Shown here: one piece after another, positions 1-5,008 of the stretch
How positions within the stretch are numbered: the first letter of the stretch is position 1
How the letters are laid out: each line of letters starts with the position of its first letter
From: Deltaproteobacteria bacterium
GTDB taxonomy: Bacteria; Myxococcota_A; Polyangia; Haliangiales; Haliangiaceae
NCBI GenBank assembly: GCA_013696695.1
Contig: JACCYD010000093.1
Span: 1 to 5,008, forward strand
Length of the DNA stretch: 5,008 nt
Direction of reading: 5' to 3'
Notes under the pieces: model-generated
What the model was told of the DNA's origin: nothing
What the model saw: the letters and a program-made list of their open reading frames with translations, nothing else
Databases searched by the model: none
Position numbers and translations under genes: made by a program

Positions 1-486
1 CGCGAGGGAGGCGCGCGGCGTCTCGCACAGGCCACCGATCAGTGCACCGTTGGGTGCGATCGTGTTGTCGCAGCTGACCTGCGCCATCTCGAGCGACCCA
101 TCCGCGACCATCAGACATCCCGCGGGATCTTCCGGCTGAGTGGCTGCGAAGTCGAAGACCGGCGGACAATCGTCGACCGAGGTCATCGCCATCACGCCGA
201 GCCAGTACGGCGCCTGACCCTCGATCCGGACCTCTTCGAGCTCGGCCTGGGTGTCGAACACGGCCAGATCCATCCCCCGGTGCTCGCAGGCGGTCTTCGC
301 GGCGAGCCAGTTGAGGCCGTCGTTGGGAACAGAGAAGTAGCGGAGCCGATCGTAGGTCTGCACGCCACAGGCCTCGAATCCTGCGGCATCGCCACCACCG
401 CCGTCCCCGACGTCGGGGCCGGGTGACAGATCGAAGACGAGCTGGCAGCCCGCGAGCGCGAGACAGAGGCAGCCGACCCGGGACAT
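1..486 (-). CDS. C-type-lectin-fold lipoprotein (3' end cut by window edge)
   Basis: The frame is open from an ATG at 486-484 to the left edge, giving 162 residues with no stop. A short lipoprotein signal is visible: residues 1-14 end in the lipobox L-A-G-C, with Cys14 the predicted lipidated residue. A Gly/Pro/Asp-rich linker (about 21-36) follows. Residues 40-155 carry the landmarks of a C-type lectin-like domain: W60-x-x-A-x-x-x-C67-x-x-x-G71-x-x-LAVFDT, a WLG core (95-97), a QPE triplet (117-119) where calcium-binding lectins often have EPN or QPD, C124 and C139 (likely inner pair), and a terminal C154-E155 (likely paired with C67). The WND calcium motif expected just before C139 is not seen, so sugar binding is uncertain. 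Probably anchored in the outer membrane, facing outward or periplasmic. Its start lies 10 bp after the mrp stop, so it is probably co-transcribed with mrp. The family match is good; the ligand is unknown. Confidence 0.75.
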   Translation of the reverse strand, partial: MSRVGCLCLALAGCQLVFDLSPGPDVGDGGGGDAAGFEACGVQTYDRLRYFSVPNDGLNWLAAKTACEHRGMDLAVFDTQAELEEVRIEGQAPYWLGVMAMTSVDDCPPVFDFAATQPEDPAGCLMVADGSLEMAQVSCDNTIAPNGALIGGLCETPRASLA

Positions 487-496
487 CGCGTCGAGC

Positions 497-1585
497 TTAC
501 TTGATGACGGCGAGCCGTGGCGTGCGCTTCGGCTTCGACAGCACGCTGAGCGCTACCTTGATCCCGACCTTGGTGGCCAGCTGCATGAACCGCTGCGCGT
601 TGTCGGAATCCGGGCTCGCGATCGTGATCGGCACGCCGGAATCGCCGCCGAACCGGATCCGCGTGTCGATCGGGATGTCGAGGAAGAACTCGGTGCCGAC
701 TTCCTGCGCGAGTCGCTTGCCGCCACCGTGACTGAAGATCTCGTCGGTGTGGCCGCAGGCCGGGCACTTGTACCAGCTCATGTTCTCGACGATGCCGAGA
801 ATCGGAATCTCGACCTTCTCGAACATCGCGATGCCCTTGACGACATCGATGATCGAGATCTCCTGCGGCGTGGTCACCATCACCGCGCCCGTGATCGGGA
901 TCAGCTGCGACAGCGAGAGCTGGACGTCACCGGTGCCCGGCGGCAGATCGCACACCAGGTAATCGAGGTTGCCCCACTCGACGTCGCCGAGAAACTGCTG
1001 CAGCAGGCGGTGCACCATCGGGCCGCGCCACACCACCGCTTCGTCCTTGTCGACGAAGAAACCGACCGACACCACGTTGAGGCCGTGGATCACCGCCGGG
1101 ACGATCTTCGAATCCTTGTTCGCGGACGGCGGAATCTCCGGCGCGCCGAGCATCGTCGGGATCGACGGCCCGAACACGTCGGCATCGAGCAGCCCGACCT
1201 TCGCGCCGTGGCGCTGCAACGCGAGCGCGAGGTTGACGGCCACCGTCGACTTGCCGACGCCGCCTTTGCCGGCGGCCACGGCGATCACGTTCTTCGGCCC
1301 CTTGAGGATCGACTTGTCCGACGGCGCCGGCAGGAACGCGGTCACCACCTCGGGAATCACGGTCACTCGCTTCGCGCCCACGGCCTTGACCGCGGCCTCG
1401 ATCCGGTTCGACAGCTCGCGTCGCAGCACCTGCGGATAGGCGTGCGTCGGAATGTCGACCTTGATGAGCGCTTCATCGCCCTGCACCTCGACACTCCGAA
1501 GCACACGGTACGACACGATGTCGTGACCGAGTGCCGGGTCGATGACCTTGGCGAGCGCTTCTCTGACTTTCGTTTCGTCGAGCAT
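497..1585 (-). CDS. mrp: Mrp/ApbC/NBP35-family iron-sulfur cluster carrier ATPase
   Basis: A cytoplasmic P-loop ATPase of 362 residues, the usual family length, that binds and passes on Fe-S clusters to apo-proteins. Residues 1-85 look like the N-terminal DUF59/MIP18 domain (IDPALG and IVSYRV region). The deviant Walker A GKGGVGKST is at 106-114, with its signature lysine at 107. LLDADVFGPS follows at 132-141, then the Walker B-like DLPPGTGD at 213-220. The conserved ENMSWYKCPACG is at 267-278, where C274 and C277 form the CxxC that holds a bridging cluster in the dimer. HGGGKRLA is at 286-293. The ATG at 1585 is preceded by GAGGA three bases upstream. The gene follows ribA after 11 bp and precedes the lectin-like lipoprotein by 10 bp, all on the minus strand, which indicates an operon. 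All key residues are present and the protein appears intact. Confidence 0.96.
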   Translation of the reverse strand: MLDETKVREALAKVIDPALGHDIVSYRVLRSVEVQGDEALIKVDIPTHAYPQVLRRELSNRIEAAVKAVGAKRVTVIPEVVTAFLPAPSDKSILKGPKNVIAVAAGKGGVGKSTVAVNLALALQRHGAKVGLLDADVFGPSIPTMLGAPEIPPSANKDSKIVPAVIHGLNVVSVGFFVDKDEAVVWRGPMVHRLLQQFLGDVEWGNLDYLVCDLPPGTGDVQLSLSQLIPITGAVMVTTPQEISIIDVVKGIAMFEKVEIPILGIVENMSWYKCPACGHTDEIFSHGGGKRLAQEVGTEFFLDIPIDTRIRFGGDSGVPITIASPDSDNAQRFMQLATKVGIKVALSVLSKPKRTPRLAVIK

Positions 1586-1588
1586 GGT

Positions 1589-1593
1589 TCCTC
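1589..1593 (-). promoter_or_regulatory. Ribosome binding site of mrp
   Basis: On the minus strand this reads GAGGA and lies three bases before the mrp ATG, inside the 11-bp gap after the ribA stop. Its presence supports 1585 as the start and independent initiation of mrp within the ribA transcript. Confidence 0.6.
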
Positions 1594-1607
1594 AGATCAG
1601 ATCAGAT
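1593..1607. repeat. Three exact tandem copies of CAGAT
   Basis: The plus strand has CAGAT three times in a row; the minus strand reads ATCTG three times. The repeat covers the last codons and stop of ribA and reaches the edge of the mrp ribosome binding site. Removing or adding one unit would still give the ribA ending H-L-I-stop, so copy number would change only the spacing between ribA and mrp. It may be chance. Confidence 0.6.
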
Positions 1608-2235
1608 GACCGAGCTTGGTCTTCTTGACGGCGAGATACGCGGCACTGTGCTCGCTGGCGTCCACCCAGTGGGACTCCTGCGCGTCGACTTTGACGCCGG
1701 CTTGTTCGAGCCCGGACAGTTTCGCGGGGTTGTTGGTCATCAGGCGTACCGAGGACACGCCGAGGTCGCGGAGGATGCCAGCTGCGAGATCGTAGGAGCG
1801 CAGATCGGCCTCGAAGCCGAGTGCGAGGTTCGCATCGACGGTGTCGTGCCCCTCATCCTGGAGCTGATAGGCGCGCACCTTGTTGCCGAGGCCGATCCCG
1901 CGACCTTCCTGCACCATGTAGACGAGCACGCCGCGGCTTTCGCGGCCGATCCGTTCGAGCGCGGAATCGAGCTGCGCGCGGCAATCGCAGCGCTGGCTTC
2001 CGAGCACCTCGCCGGTGAAGCACGAGCTATGGACACGCGTGAGCACCGGAGCGCCGGTGACGTCGCCGAGCACCATCGCGACGTGCTCCTCGAGGCCCAC
2101 CCCCAGCGCGGTTCCCCCAGCCCCGACCTCCTGGCCGGTCCGGTACACGACGACGCGGAACTCCCCGTTCGGGGTAGGGAGACGAGCCTCGGAGAACCGC
2201 GTGACCATGGAGCCCCGGGTGTATACCAAACTCAT
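1597..2235 (-). CDS. ribA: GTP cyclohydrolase II (riboflavin biosynthesis)
   Basis: Opens GTP to 2,5-diamino-6-ribosylamino-4(3H)-pyrimidinone 5'-phosphate, formate and pyrophosphate, the first step of the purine branch of riboflavin synthesis. It is cytoplasmic and zinc dependent. The 212 residues cover only the RibA domain; no DHBP synthase (RibB) domain is fused. Zinc ligands C72, C83 and C85 lie in HSSCFTGEVLGSQRCDC. The GTP-binding QEGRGIGLGNK (109-119), Y123, D144 and R146 correspond to E. coli Y105, D126 and R128, and TNNPAKL follows at 167-173. All catalytic residues are present. The ATG at 2235 has AAGGA only two bases upstream. An in-frame ATG at 2208 (residue 10) aligns with the E. 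coli N-terminus and may be the true start. First gene of the minus-strand ribA-mrp-lipoprotein set, divergent from def. Confidence 0.95.
   Translation of the reverse strand: MSLVYTRGSMVTRFSEARLPTPNGEFRVVVYRTGQEVGAGGTALGVGLEEHVAMVLGDVTGAPVLTRVHSSCFTGEVLGSQRCDCRAQLDSALERIGRESRGVLVYMVQEGRGIGLGNKVRAYQLQDEGHDTVDANLALGFEADLRSYDLAAGILRDLGVSSVRLMTNNPAKLSGLEQAGVKVDAQESHWVDASEHSAAYLAVKKTKLGHLI
2220..2228 (-). promoter_or_regulatory. Possible extended -10 element for ribA
   Basis: The minus strand reads TGGTATACA, which is TG-n followed by a hexamer sharing 4 of 6 bases with TATAAT. No convincing -35 is present. A transcript starting about seven bases downstream would begin near 2213, only a few bases before the internal ATG at 2208, which is the start that matches E. 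coli RibA. The element lies inside the longer ribA reading frame, so it would support the shorter protein. Seen in sequence; function is inferred. Confidence 0.3.
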
Positions 2236-2276
2236 CGTCCTTCGACGCAGCGTGCTTTTGGGCTATGGTCACGGAC
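2236..2276. promoter_or_regulatory. Divergent def/ribA intergenic promoter region
   Basis: The stretch between the two head-to-head starts is only 29-41 bp, depending on the def start, so both promoters must lie in or overlap it and the adjoining 5' coding ends. For def the best plus-strand -10 candidate is TATGGT at 2264-2269 (4 of 6), 17 bp after a poor TTCGAC at 2241-2246. This would place a start near 2275 and make the def message leaderless or nearly so. There is no clear operator or terminator. The region is assigned by position; the individual boxes are weak. Confidence 0.35.
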
Positions 2277-2828
2277 ATGGCTGTACGTCCTGTCGTGGTG
2301 TGGCCCGATGACCGGCTCCGGCAGCCGTCCGTCGAGATCACGGCCGCCGAGATCGCGAACGATCCCACGGTCCGGCAGCTCTATCAGGACCTCGTCGATT
2401 CGATGTACGCCGAGAACGGGCTGGGCATCGCCGCGCTCCAGCTCGGCGACGCCCGACGAATGTTCATCGTCGAGCCCAGGCTCGCCGGTCGCGATGCGAC
2501 GGAGCCACCGGTCGCGTTCATCAACCCCGAAGTCGTCTGGACGTCCGAGGAACAGCAGGACAGCGAGGAAGGCTGCCTGTCGTTCCCCGAGGTCTACGTC
2601 AAGGTAAAGCGTCCGCTGCGGGCGCGCGTGCGGGCGTTCGGCCTCGATGGCAAGTCGTTCGAGCTCGAGGGGGAAGCCCTCCTCGCCCGCTGCCTGCTCC
2701 ACGAGAACGATCACCTGACGGGCAAGTTGCTGGTCGATTTCGTCGGCCCGCTCAAGCGGCAGATGATCAAGAAGAAGATGCAGCGCGTGAAGGGTGCAGT
2801 CGAGGACGGCGAAGACGCCGAGGCCTGA
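2277..2828 (+). CDS. def: Peptide deformylase
   Basis: Removes the formyl group from the initiator methionine of new proteins at the ribosome; metal dependent. The three family motifs are present, numbered from the ATG at 2277: GLGIAALQ at 48-55 (oxyanion Gln55), EGCLS at 98-102 (metal ligand Cys100), and HENDH at 142-146 (ligands His142 and His146, catalytic Glu143). The downstream PLKRQMIKKKM is typical of the end of the catalytic domain, and an acidic tail follows. The third motif is slightly unusual: L precedes the first His where Q is common, and the variable position holds Asn. I chose 2277 because MAVRPVVVWPDDRLR aligns residue for residue with the E. coli N-terminus; an in-frame ATG at 2265 would add four residues. 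No strong Shine-Dalgarno precedes either. The stop is 1 bp from the end of the convergent lipoprotein gene. Confidence 0.95.
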   Translation: MAVRPVVVWPDDRLRQPSVEITAAEIANDPTVRQLYQDLVDSMYAENGLGIAALQLGDARRMFIVEPRLAGRDATEPPVAFINPEVVWTSEEQQDSEEGCLSFPEVYVKVKRPLRARVRAFGLDGKSFELEGEALLARCLLHENDHLTGKLLVDFVGPLKRQMIKKKMQRVKGAVEDGEDAEA

Positions 2829-2829
2829 G

Positions 2830-3447
2830 CTACGGTCCGAGCTGATCGTCCACGTCGCCATCCTCCGCACCGCCGTAATCGTCGCCGCCGAACGCCTTCG
2901 GGCTCCACACCAGCCGCTTGATGGTCTGACCTTCGAGCGATCGCCGGCCACGTGCATCGACGGCGCTGCGGCACGTGCGCTCGAACGTCACCGCGACGTG
3001 CTCGCCTTTCTTGAAGCACACCGACTTGCCGCCCCAGCAATCACAGTCGGTCACCGAGCCAACGAACGGCGTGCCGACGCGCCACGGCCGGCCGGTCATC
3101 GTCACCTTGGGAGTGAGCACGTGGACGTTCAGGATCTTGCCCTCGTCGTCGGGGACAACCACGAACATCTGCGTGTCGTTGTCGAACACCTGATACTCGA
3201 GGACGGGGAACTCGGAATCGTGGCCGACGTTGACCGGAATCACGCTGTAGCCGACGAGCACCGCGCGTAGCGCCACGAGACTCGCCTTCGTGGTCGCGGT
3301 CAGCGAACCGAGCGAGGAATCGGTGAGTGCGATCGTCGGCTCCGGCGACAACGGCTGGAGCGGCGCGGGCGGCGAGCCGCACGACAGCAGCACGAGGATG
3401 GCGACGCGTCTCACGCGCACGAGCATGACACAGCGCCAGGATGGCAT
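2830..3447 (-). CDS. Putative lipoprotein, DUF1131/YfeY-like
   Basis: Codes for 205 residues. Residues 1-23 form a lipoprotein signal: Arg-containing n-region, hydrophobic VAILVLLS, lipobox L-L-S-C23. A Pro-rich linker follows. The order of features after that resembles the E. coli RpoE-regulated lipoprotein YfeY (DUF1131) as I remember it: a G-x-LTATT segment (about 47-53), a GYSV segment (66-69), a strand ending MFVVVPDDEGKI (94-105), VGTPF (124-128), cysteines at 135, 137, 144 and 159, and a final IKRLVW (176-181). An acidic Gly/Asp tail (188-202) ends it. The biochemical role is unknown. The frame stays open upstream to 3759, but that part lies antisense to folB and is not believable. ATG 3447 has GGAG 11 bases upstream; ATG 3426 is an alternative that keeps the lipobox. 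Lipoprotein call firm, family call moderate. Confidence 0.75.
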   Translation of the reverse strand: MPSWRCVMLVRVRRVAILVLLSCGSPPAPLQPLSPEPTIALTDSSLGSLTATTKASLVALRAVLVGYSVIPVNVGHDSEFPVLEYQVFDNDTQMFVVVPDDEGKILNVHVLTPKVTMTGRPWRVGTPFVGSVTDCDCWGGKSVCFKKGEHVAVTFERTCRSAVDARGRRSLEGQTIKRLVWSPKAFGGDDYGGAEDGDVDDQLGP

Positions 3448-3477
3448 CGCGGCACGATCTCCGTGTAGGTTGCCGCC

Positions 3478-3861
3478 GTGACGCTCGCAACGACCGACAG
3501 CGTGTTCGTGCGCGGCCTCGAGTTCGAGGGCAACCACGGCTACACCGCCGCCGAACGCCGCGGTACGCGCCGGTTTCGCGTCGACCTCACCATCGAGCTC
3601 CCCCTCGCCGCCGCCGCAGCATCGGACAAGATCGTCGACACCATCGACTACTGGAAGATCAGCGAGATCGTGGTCGCGCTCGGCACCAAGTCGACCTACA
3701 AGCTGATCGAAGCGCTCGCCGGCGCGATGGCTGCACAGATCCAGGAGCTGGTTCCGCACGCGCGTGTGATCATCCAGCTCGAGAAGCTCGCTCCGCCCTG
3801 CCCCGGCGTTCCCGCTGCGTGTGGCGTGCGACTGGTACTCCCCCCGGCTGGAGACCGATGA
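3478..3861 (+). CDS. folB: Dihydroneopterin aldolase
   Basis: Cleaves 7,8-dihydroneopterin to 6-hydroxymethyl-7,8-dihydropterin and glycolaldehyde in folate synthesis; cytoplasmic, normally an octamer. At 127 residues it is the usual single-domain size. Visible family features are FVRGLEFEGNHGYTAAER (10-27, with Glu26), the strand FRVDLTIEL (33-41), the DTIDYWKI segment (54-61, Tyr58), YKLIEALA (74-81, Glu78 for pterin binding) and QLEKLAPPCPG (100-110, catalytic Lys103). These correspond to S. aureus Glu22, Tyr54, Glu74 and Lys100. The start is GTG at 3478 with a weak AGGT about eight bases upstream. The stop overlaps the start of the thioesterase gene (ATGA), indicating translational coupling. 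Its 5' end faces the DUF1131-like lipoprotein across 30 bp, which must hold or overlap promoters for both. Confidence 0.93.
   Translation: MTLATTDSVFVRGLEFEGNHGYTAAERRGTRRFRVDLTIELPLAAAAASDKIVDTIDYWKISEIVVALGTKSTYKLIEALAGAMAAQIQELVPHARVIIQLEKLAPPCPGVPAACGVRLVLPPAGDR
3850..3853 (+). promoter_or_regulatory. Ribosome binding site of the thioesterase gene
   Basis: GGAG lies four bases before the ATG at 3858, inside the last codons of folB. It decides the start: the frame is open much further upstream (to 3441), but that upstream part overlaps folB out of frame and has no family similarity. Confidence 0.65.
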
Positions 3862-4313
3862 GCTTCACGTTCACCACGCCGGTCCGGTTTTCGGACATCG
3901 ATCACGCCGGCATCGTTTACTACCCGCGGTTCTTTCACCTGTTCCATCTCGCCTTCGAGGAGCTGTGGCGCGCGCGGATCGGCCCCCGCGCCTACAGCGA
4001 GCTGATCGATCGGGATCGGGTCGGGTTTCCCGCGGTGCGCGCCGAATGCGATTTCAAAGCGCCGCTCAAGTTCGGCGACAGCGCCGAGATCGAGCTCACG
4101 GTGCCGAGGCTCGGCGCAAAGTCGATCACGTTTCGGTATCGCGTATTTCGGTCCGCGGATGGCGAGACCACGCCGCAGGTCACCGATGACCGCGAGCGTC
4201 GCCTGTGCGCCGATGGGACGGTGGTCTGTGCCGTCGTCGATCTAGCTCGATTCGTTGCGATGCCAGTCCCCGAGCGCGTGGTTCAGATGCTGTCGGATCT
4301 CGTCGTACCGTGA
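3858..4313 (+). CDS. Acyl-CoA thioesterase, 4HBT/YbgC-type hot-dog fold
   Basis: A 151-residue single hot-dog domain, predicted to hydrolyse an acyl-CoA or acyl-carrier thioester in the cytoplasm; the substrate cannot be read from the sequence. The N-terminal motif VRFSDIDHAGIVYYPRFF (9-26) matches 4-hydroxybenzoyl-CoA thioesterases; Asp15 is equivalent to the catalytic Asp17 of the Pseudomonas CBS3 enzyme. Other family features are the strand ECDFKAPLKFGD (63-74) and the following strand SITFRYRVFR (89-98). A polar, charged loop at about 100-118 is longer than I expect for YbgC. It overlaps folB by 4 bp (ATGA) with a good GGAG ribosome binding site, so the two are almost certainly co-translated. 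YbgC of Tol-Pal operons is a relative, but no tol genes are present here, so I do not use that symbol. Confidence 0.88.
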   Translation: MSFTFTTPVRFSDIDHAGIVYYPRFFHLFHLAFEELWRARIGPRAYSELIDRDRVGFPAVRAECDFKAPLKFGDSAEIELTVPRLGAKSITFRYRVFRSADGETTPQVTDDRERRLCADGTVVCAVVDLARFVAMPVPERVVQMLSDLVVP

Positions 4314-4397
4314 GGACCTCGACACGAAGCGCAAAAAAACCGCTGTTAGCCACGACCGGGCTTTACGATGCGAGGCGACTCGGAGTAAGCCCCCCGC
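4314..4397. other. Intergenic gap between thioesterase and SspB-like genes
   Basis: This is the largest gap in the window. It holds a run of seven A (4333-4339), striking in such GC-rich DNA, flanked by AGCG and CGCT, which could pair as a short 4-bp stem. There is no T-tract after a hairpin on the plus strand, so it is not a convincing intrinsic terminator. TACGAT (4364-4369, 4 of 6 bases of a -10) could belong to a promoter for the downstream gene but lacks a matching -35. GGAG at 4382-4385 lies 12 bases before the ATG at 4398 and is the only ribosome-binding candidate. Confidence 0.4.
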
Positions 4398-5008
4398 ATG
4401 CTCGAGCGTGACCCAAAGACCCTTGCCCGCCTCCAGGCGGTCGTCACCGCGCTGATCGAGCATCGCGTGTCGACCTCGCTGATCGACGTCGAGCGTGCGC
4501 TGGCTCGCTGGCGCGACGGGTCGCACTCCGCACTGGCCGCCCACGGCGCCGTGCTTCGCCATGCCGCTCGCTGCGAGCGCACGGTCGAGCGGGTCACCGC
4601 AGCCGCCGGCGACCGCCCCGAGGGCATCCTGCGGGATGCCGTGGATGCAGGCCTGATGACCAGCGACGAGTTCGTCGAATTGGTTGGCAAGCCGGCCACC
4701 GACATCCCCTCGATCGATGCGCTGCGCGATGACGATGACGCTTCGGCTCCCGACAAGCGCCGCACCCTCGAGGCCTTGCTCGGCCGTGGCCCCGTGCTGG
4801 TGCACGTCGATGCGCGCCGCTCCGAGGTGTCCGTGCCGTCGCGGTTCCGCGCCGATGCCAGCCTGGTGCTGCGATTCGGTCACAACCTGTCGCCTGCGAT
4901 CATCGATCTCGTGGTCGATGACGACGCGATTGCCGGCACGCTGACGTTCGCGGGTCAGCCGTTTCGCTGCGTGCTGCCGTGGACCGCGGTGTACGCCGCG
5001 ATGGTCGA
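4398..5008 (+). CDS. SspB-like ClpXP adaptor domain with N-terminal helical extension (3' end cut)
   Basis: The frame is open from ATG 4398 to the right edge (203 complete codons, no stop). An in-frame TAA at 4386 rules out a longer N-terminus. Residues about 120-203 resemble SspB, the adaptor that brings ssrA-tagged proteins to ClpXP: an LLGRGPVLVHVDAR segment (127-140), VSVPSRF (144-150), LVLRFGHNLSPAIIDL (156-171), the strand TLTFAGQPFRCVLPW (181-195) and the AVYAAM helix. Residues 1-100 are a separate, mostly helical region rich in Ala, Arg and Glu, with VLRHAARCE (52-60) and ILRDAVDAGLMTSDEFVELVG (77-97). I do not recognise it as a named domain, and E. coli SspB lacks it. An acidic linker (111-114) joins the two. 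The ClpX-binding tail expected at the SspB C-terminus lies outside the window, so adaptor function is inferred from the domain only. Confidence 0.75.
   Translation, partial: MLERDPKTLARLQAVVTALIEHRVSTSLIDVERALARWRDGSHSALAAHGAVLRHAARCERTVERVTAAAGDRPEGILRDAVDAGLMTSDEFVELVGKPATDIPSIDALRDDDDASAPDKRRTLEALLGRGPVLVHVDARRSEVSVPSRFRADASLVLRFGHNLSPAIIDLVVDDDAIAGTLTFAGQPFRCVLPWTAVYAAMV

Noticed and set aside
728..1609. Long plus-strand reading frame (293 codons) antisense to mrp
   Set aside because: Its product is packed with Arg, His and Asp without any fold-like pattern, as expected from the antisense of GC-rich codons. The minus-strand Mrp has every family motif.
1606..2607. Plus-strand reading frame of 333 codons across ribA and into def
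   Set aside because: It is antisense to RibA and then out of frame with Def, both unmistakable. The composition turns to Ser/Arg-rich low complexity over def.
2232..2957. Minus-strand reading frame of 241 codons opposite def
   Set aside because: It is a shadow of the deformylase gene and overlaps the lipoprotein gene in another frame. It has no recognisable domain.
3448..3759. Upstream extension of the lipoprotein reading frame antisense to folB
   Set aside because: The extension has no similarity to anything I recognise, overlaps folB fully, and would bury the clear lipoprotein signal peptide in mid-protein.
3441..3857. Upstream extension of the thioesterase frame
   Set aside because: It is an Arg-rich out-of-frame reading of folB. 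The ATG at 3858 with GGAG and the family N-terminal motif give the true start.
4328..4344. Possible intrinsic terminator around the seven-A run
   Set aside because: The stem is only four base pairs with the A-run in the loop, and no T-tract follows on the plus strand. On the minus strand the T-run is not preceded by a stable hairpin, and no minus-strand gene ends there.
4242..4883. Minus-strand reading frame of 213 codons opposite the SspB-like gene
   Set aside because: It is His/Gly/Arg-rich antisense shadow. The plus-strand frame carries the SspB-like motifs and stays open to the window edge.
1..5008. CRISPR array, insertion sequence, tRNA, toxin-antitoxin or defence system
   Set aside because: No spaced direct repeats, transposase motifs, terminal inverted repeats, tRNA-like cloverleaf or defence-associated domains were seen on either strand. 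Gene content is housekeeping throughout.

Overview
The window is an ordinary, densely coding piece of a high-GC bacterial chromosome (roughly two-thirds G+C by eye). Both strands carry housekeeping genes, and there is no mobile element, CRISPR array, tRNA or rRNA. The lipoproteins, one with a Gly/Pro/Asp-rich linker after the lipobox, and an SspB-type adaptor with an extra N-terminal region suggest a Myxococcota/deltaproteobacterial-type organism. That assignment is an inference, not proven by a marker.

Layout: (1) 1-2235, minus strand, looks like one operon read right to left: ribA (GTP cyclohydrolase II, riboflavin synthesis), then mrp/apbC (Fe-S carrier P-loop ATPase), then the start of a C-type-lectin-fold lipoprotein that runs off the left edge. 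Gaps are only about 10 bp. (2) Head to head with ribA, 29-41 bp away, is def (peptide deformylase, plus strand). (3) Tail to tail with def, 1 bp apart, is a minus-strand lipoprotein resembling the DUF1131/YfeY family. (4) Divergent from that lipoprotein, 30 bp away, is a plus-strand pair, folB (dihydroneopterin aldolase, folate synthesis) and a 4HBT/YbgC-type acyl-CoA thioesterase, sharing an ATGA stop/start overlap. (5) After an 84-bp gap a plus-strand gene begins and runs off the right edge. It joins a helical N-terminal region of unknown function to an SspB-like (ClpXP adaptor) domain.

Functionally the genes are core metabolism and protein maturation: two GTP-derived cofactor pathways (riboflavin and folate), Fe-S cluster delivery, removal of the N-formyl group whose addition depends on folate, and a probable protease adaptor. 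I see no undescribed system. The best leads are the SspB fusion, the folB-thioesterase coupling, the DUF1131-like lipoprotein, and the very compact def/ribA divergent promoter region. No gene-free stretch exceeds 300 bases; the longest is 84 bp (4314-4397).
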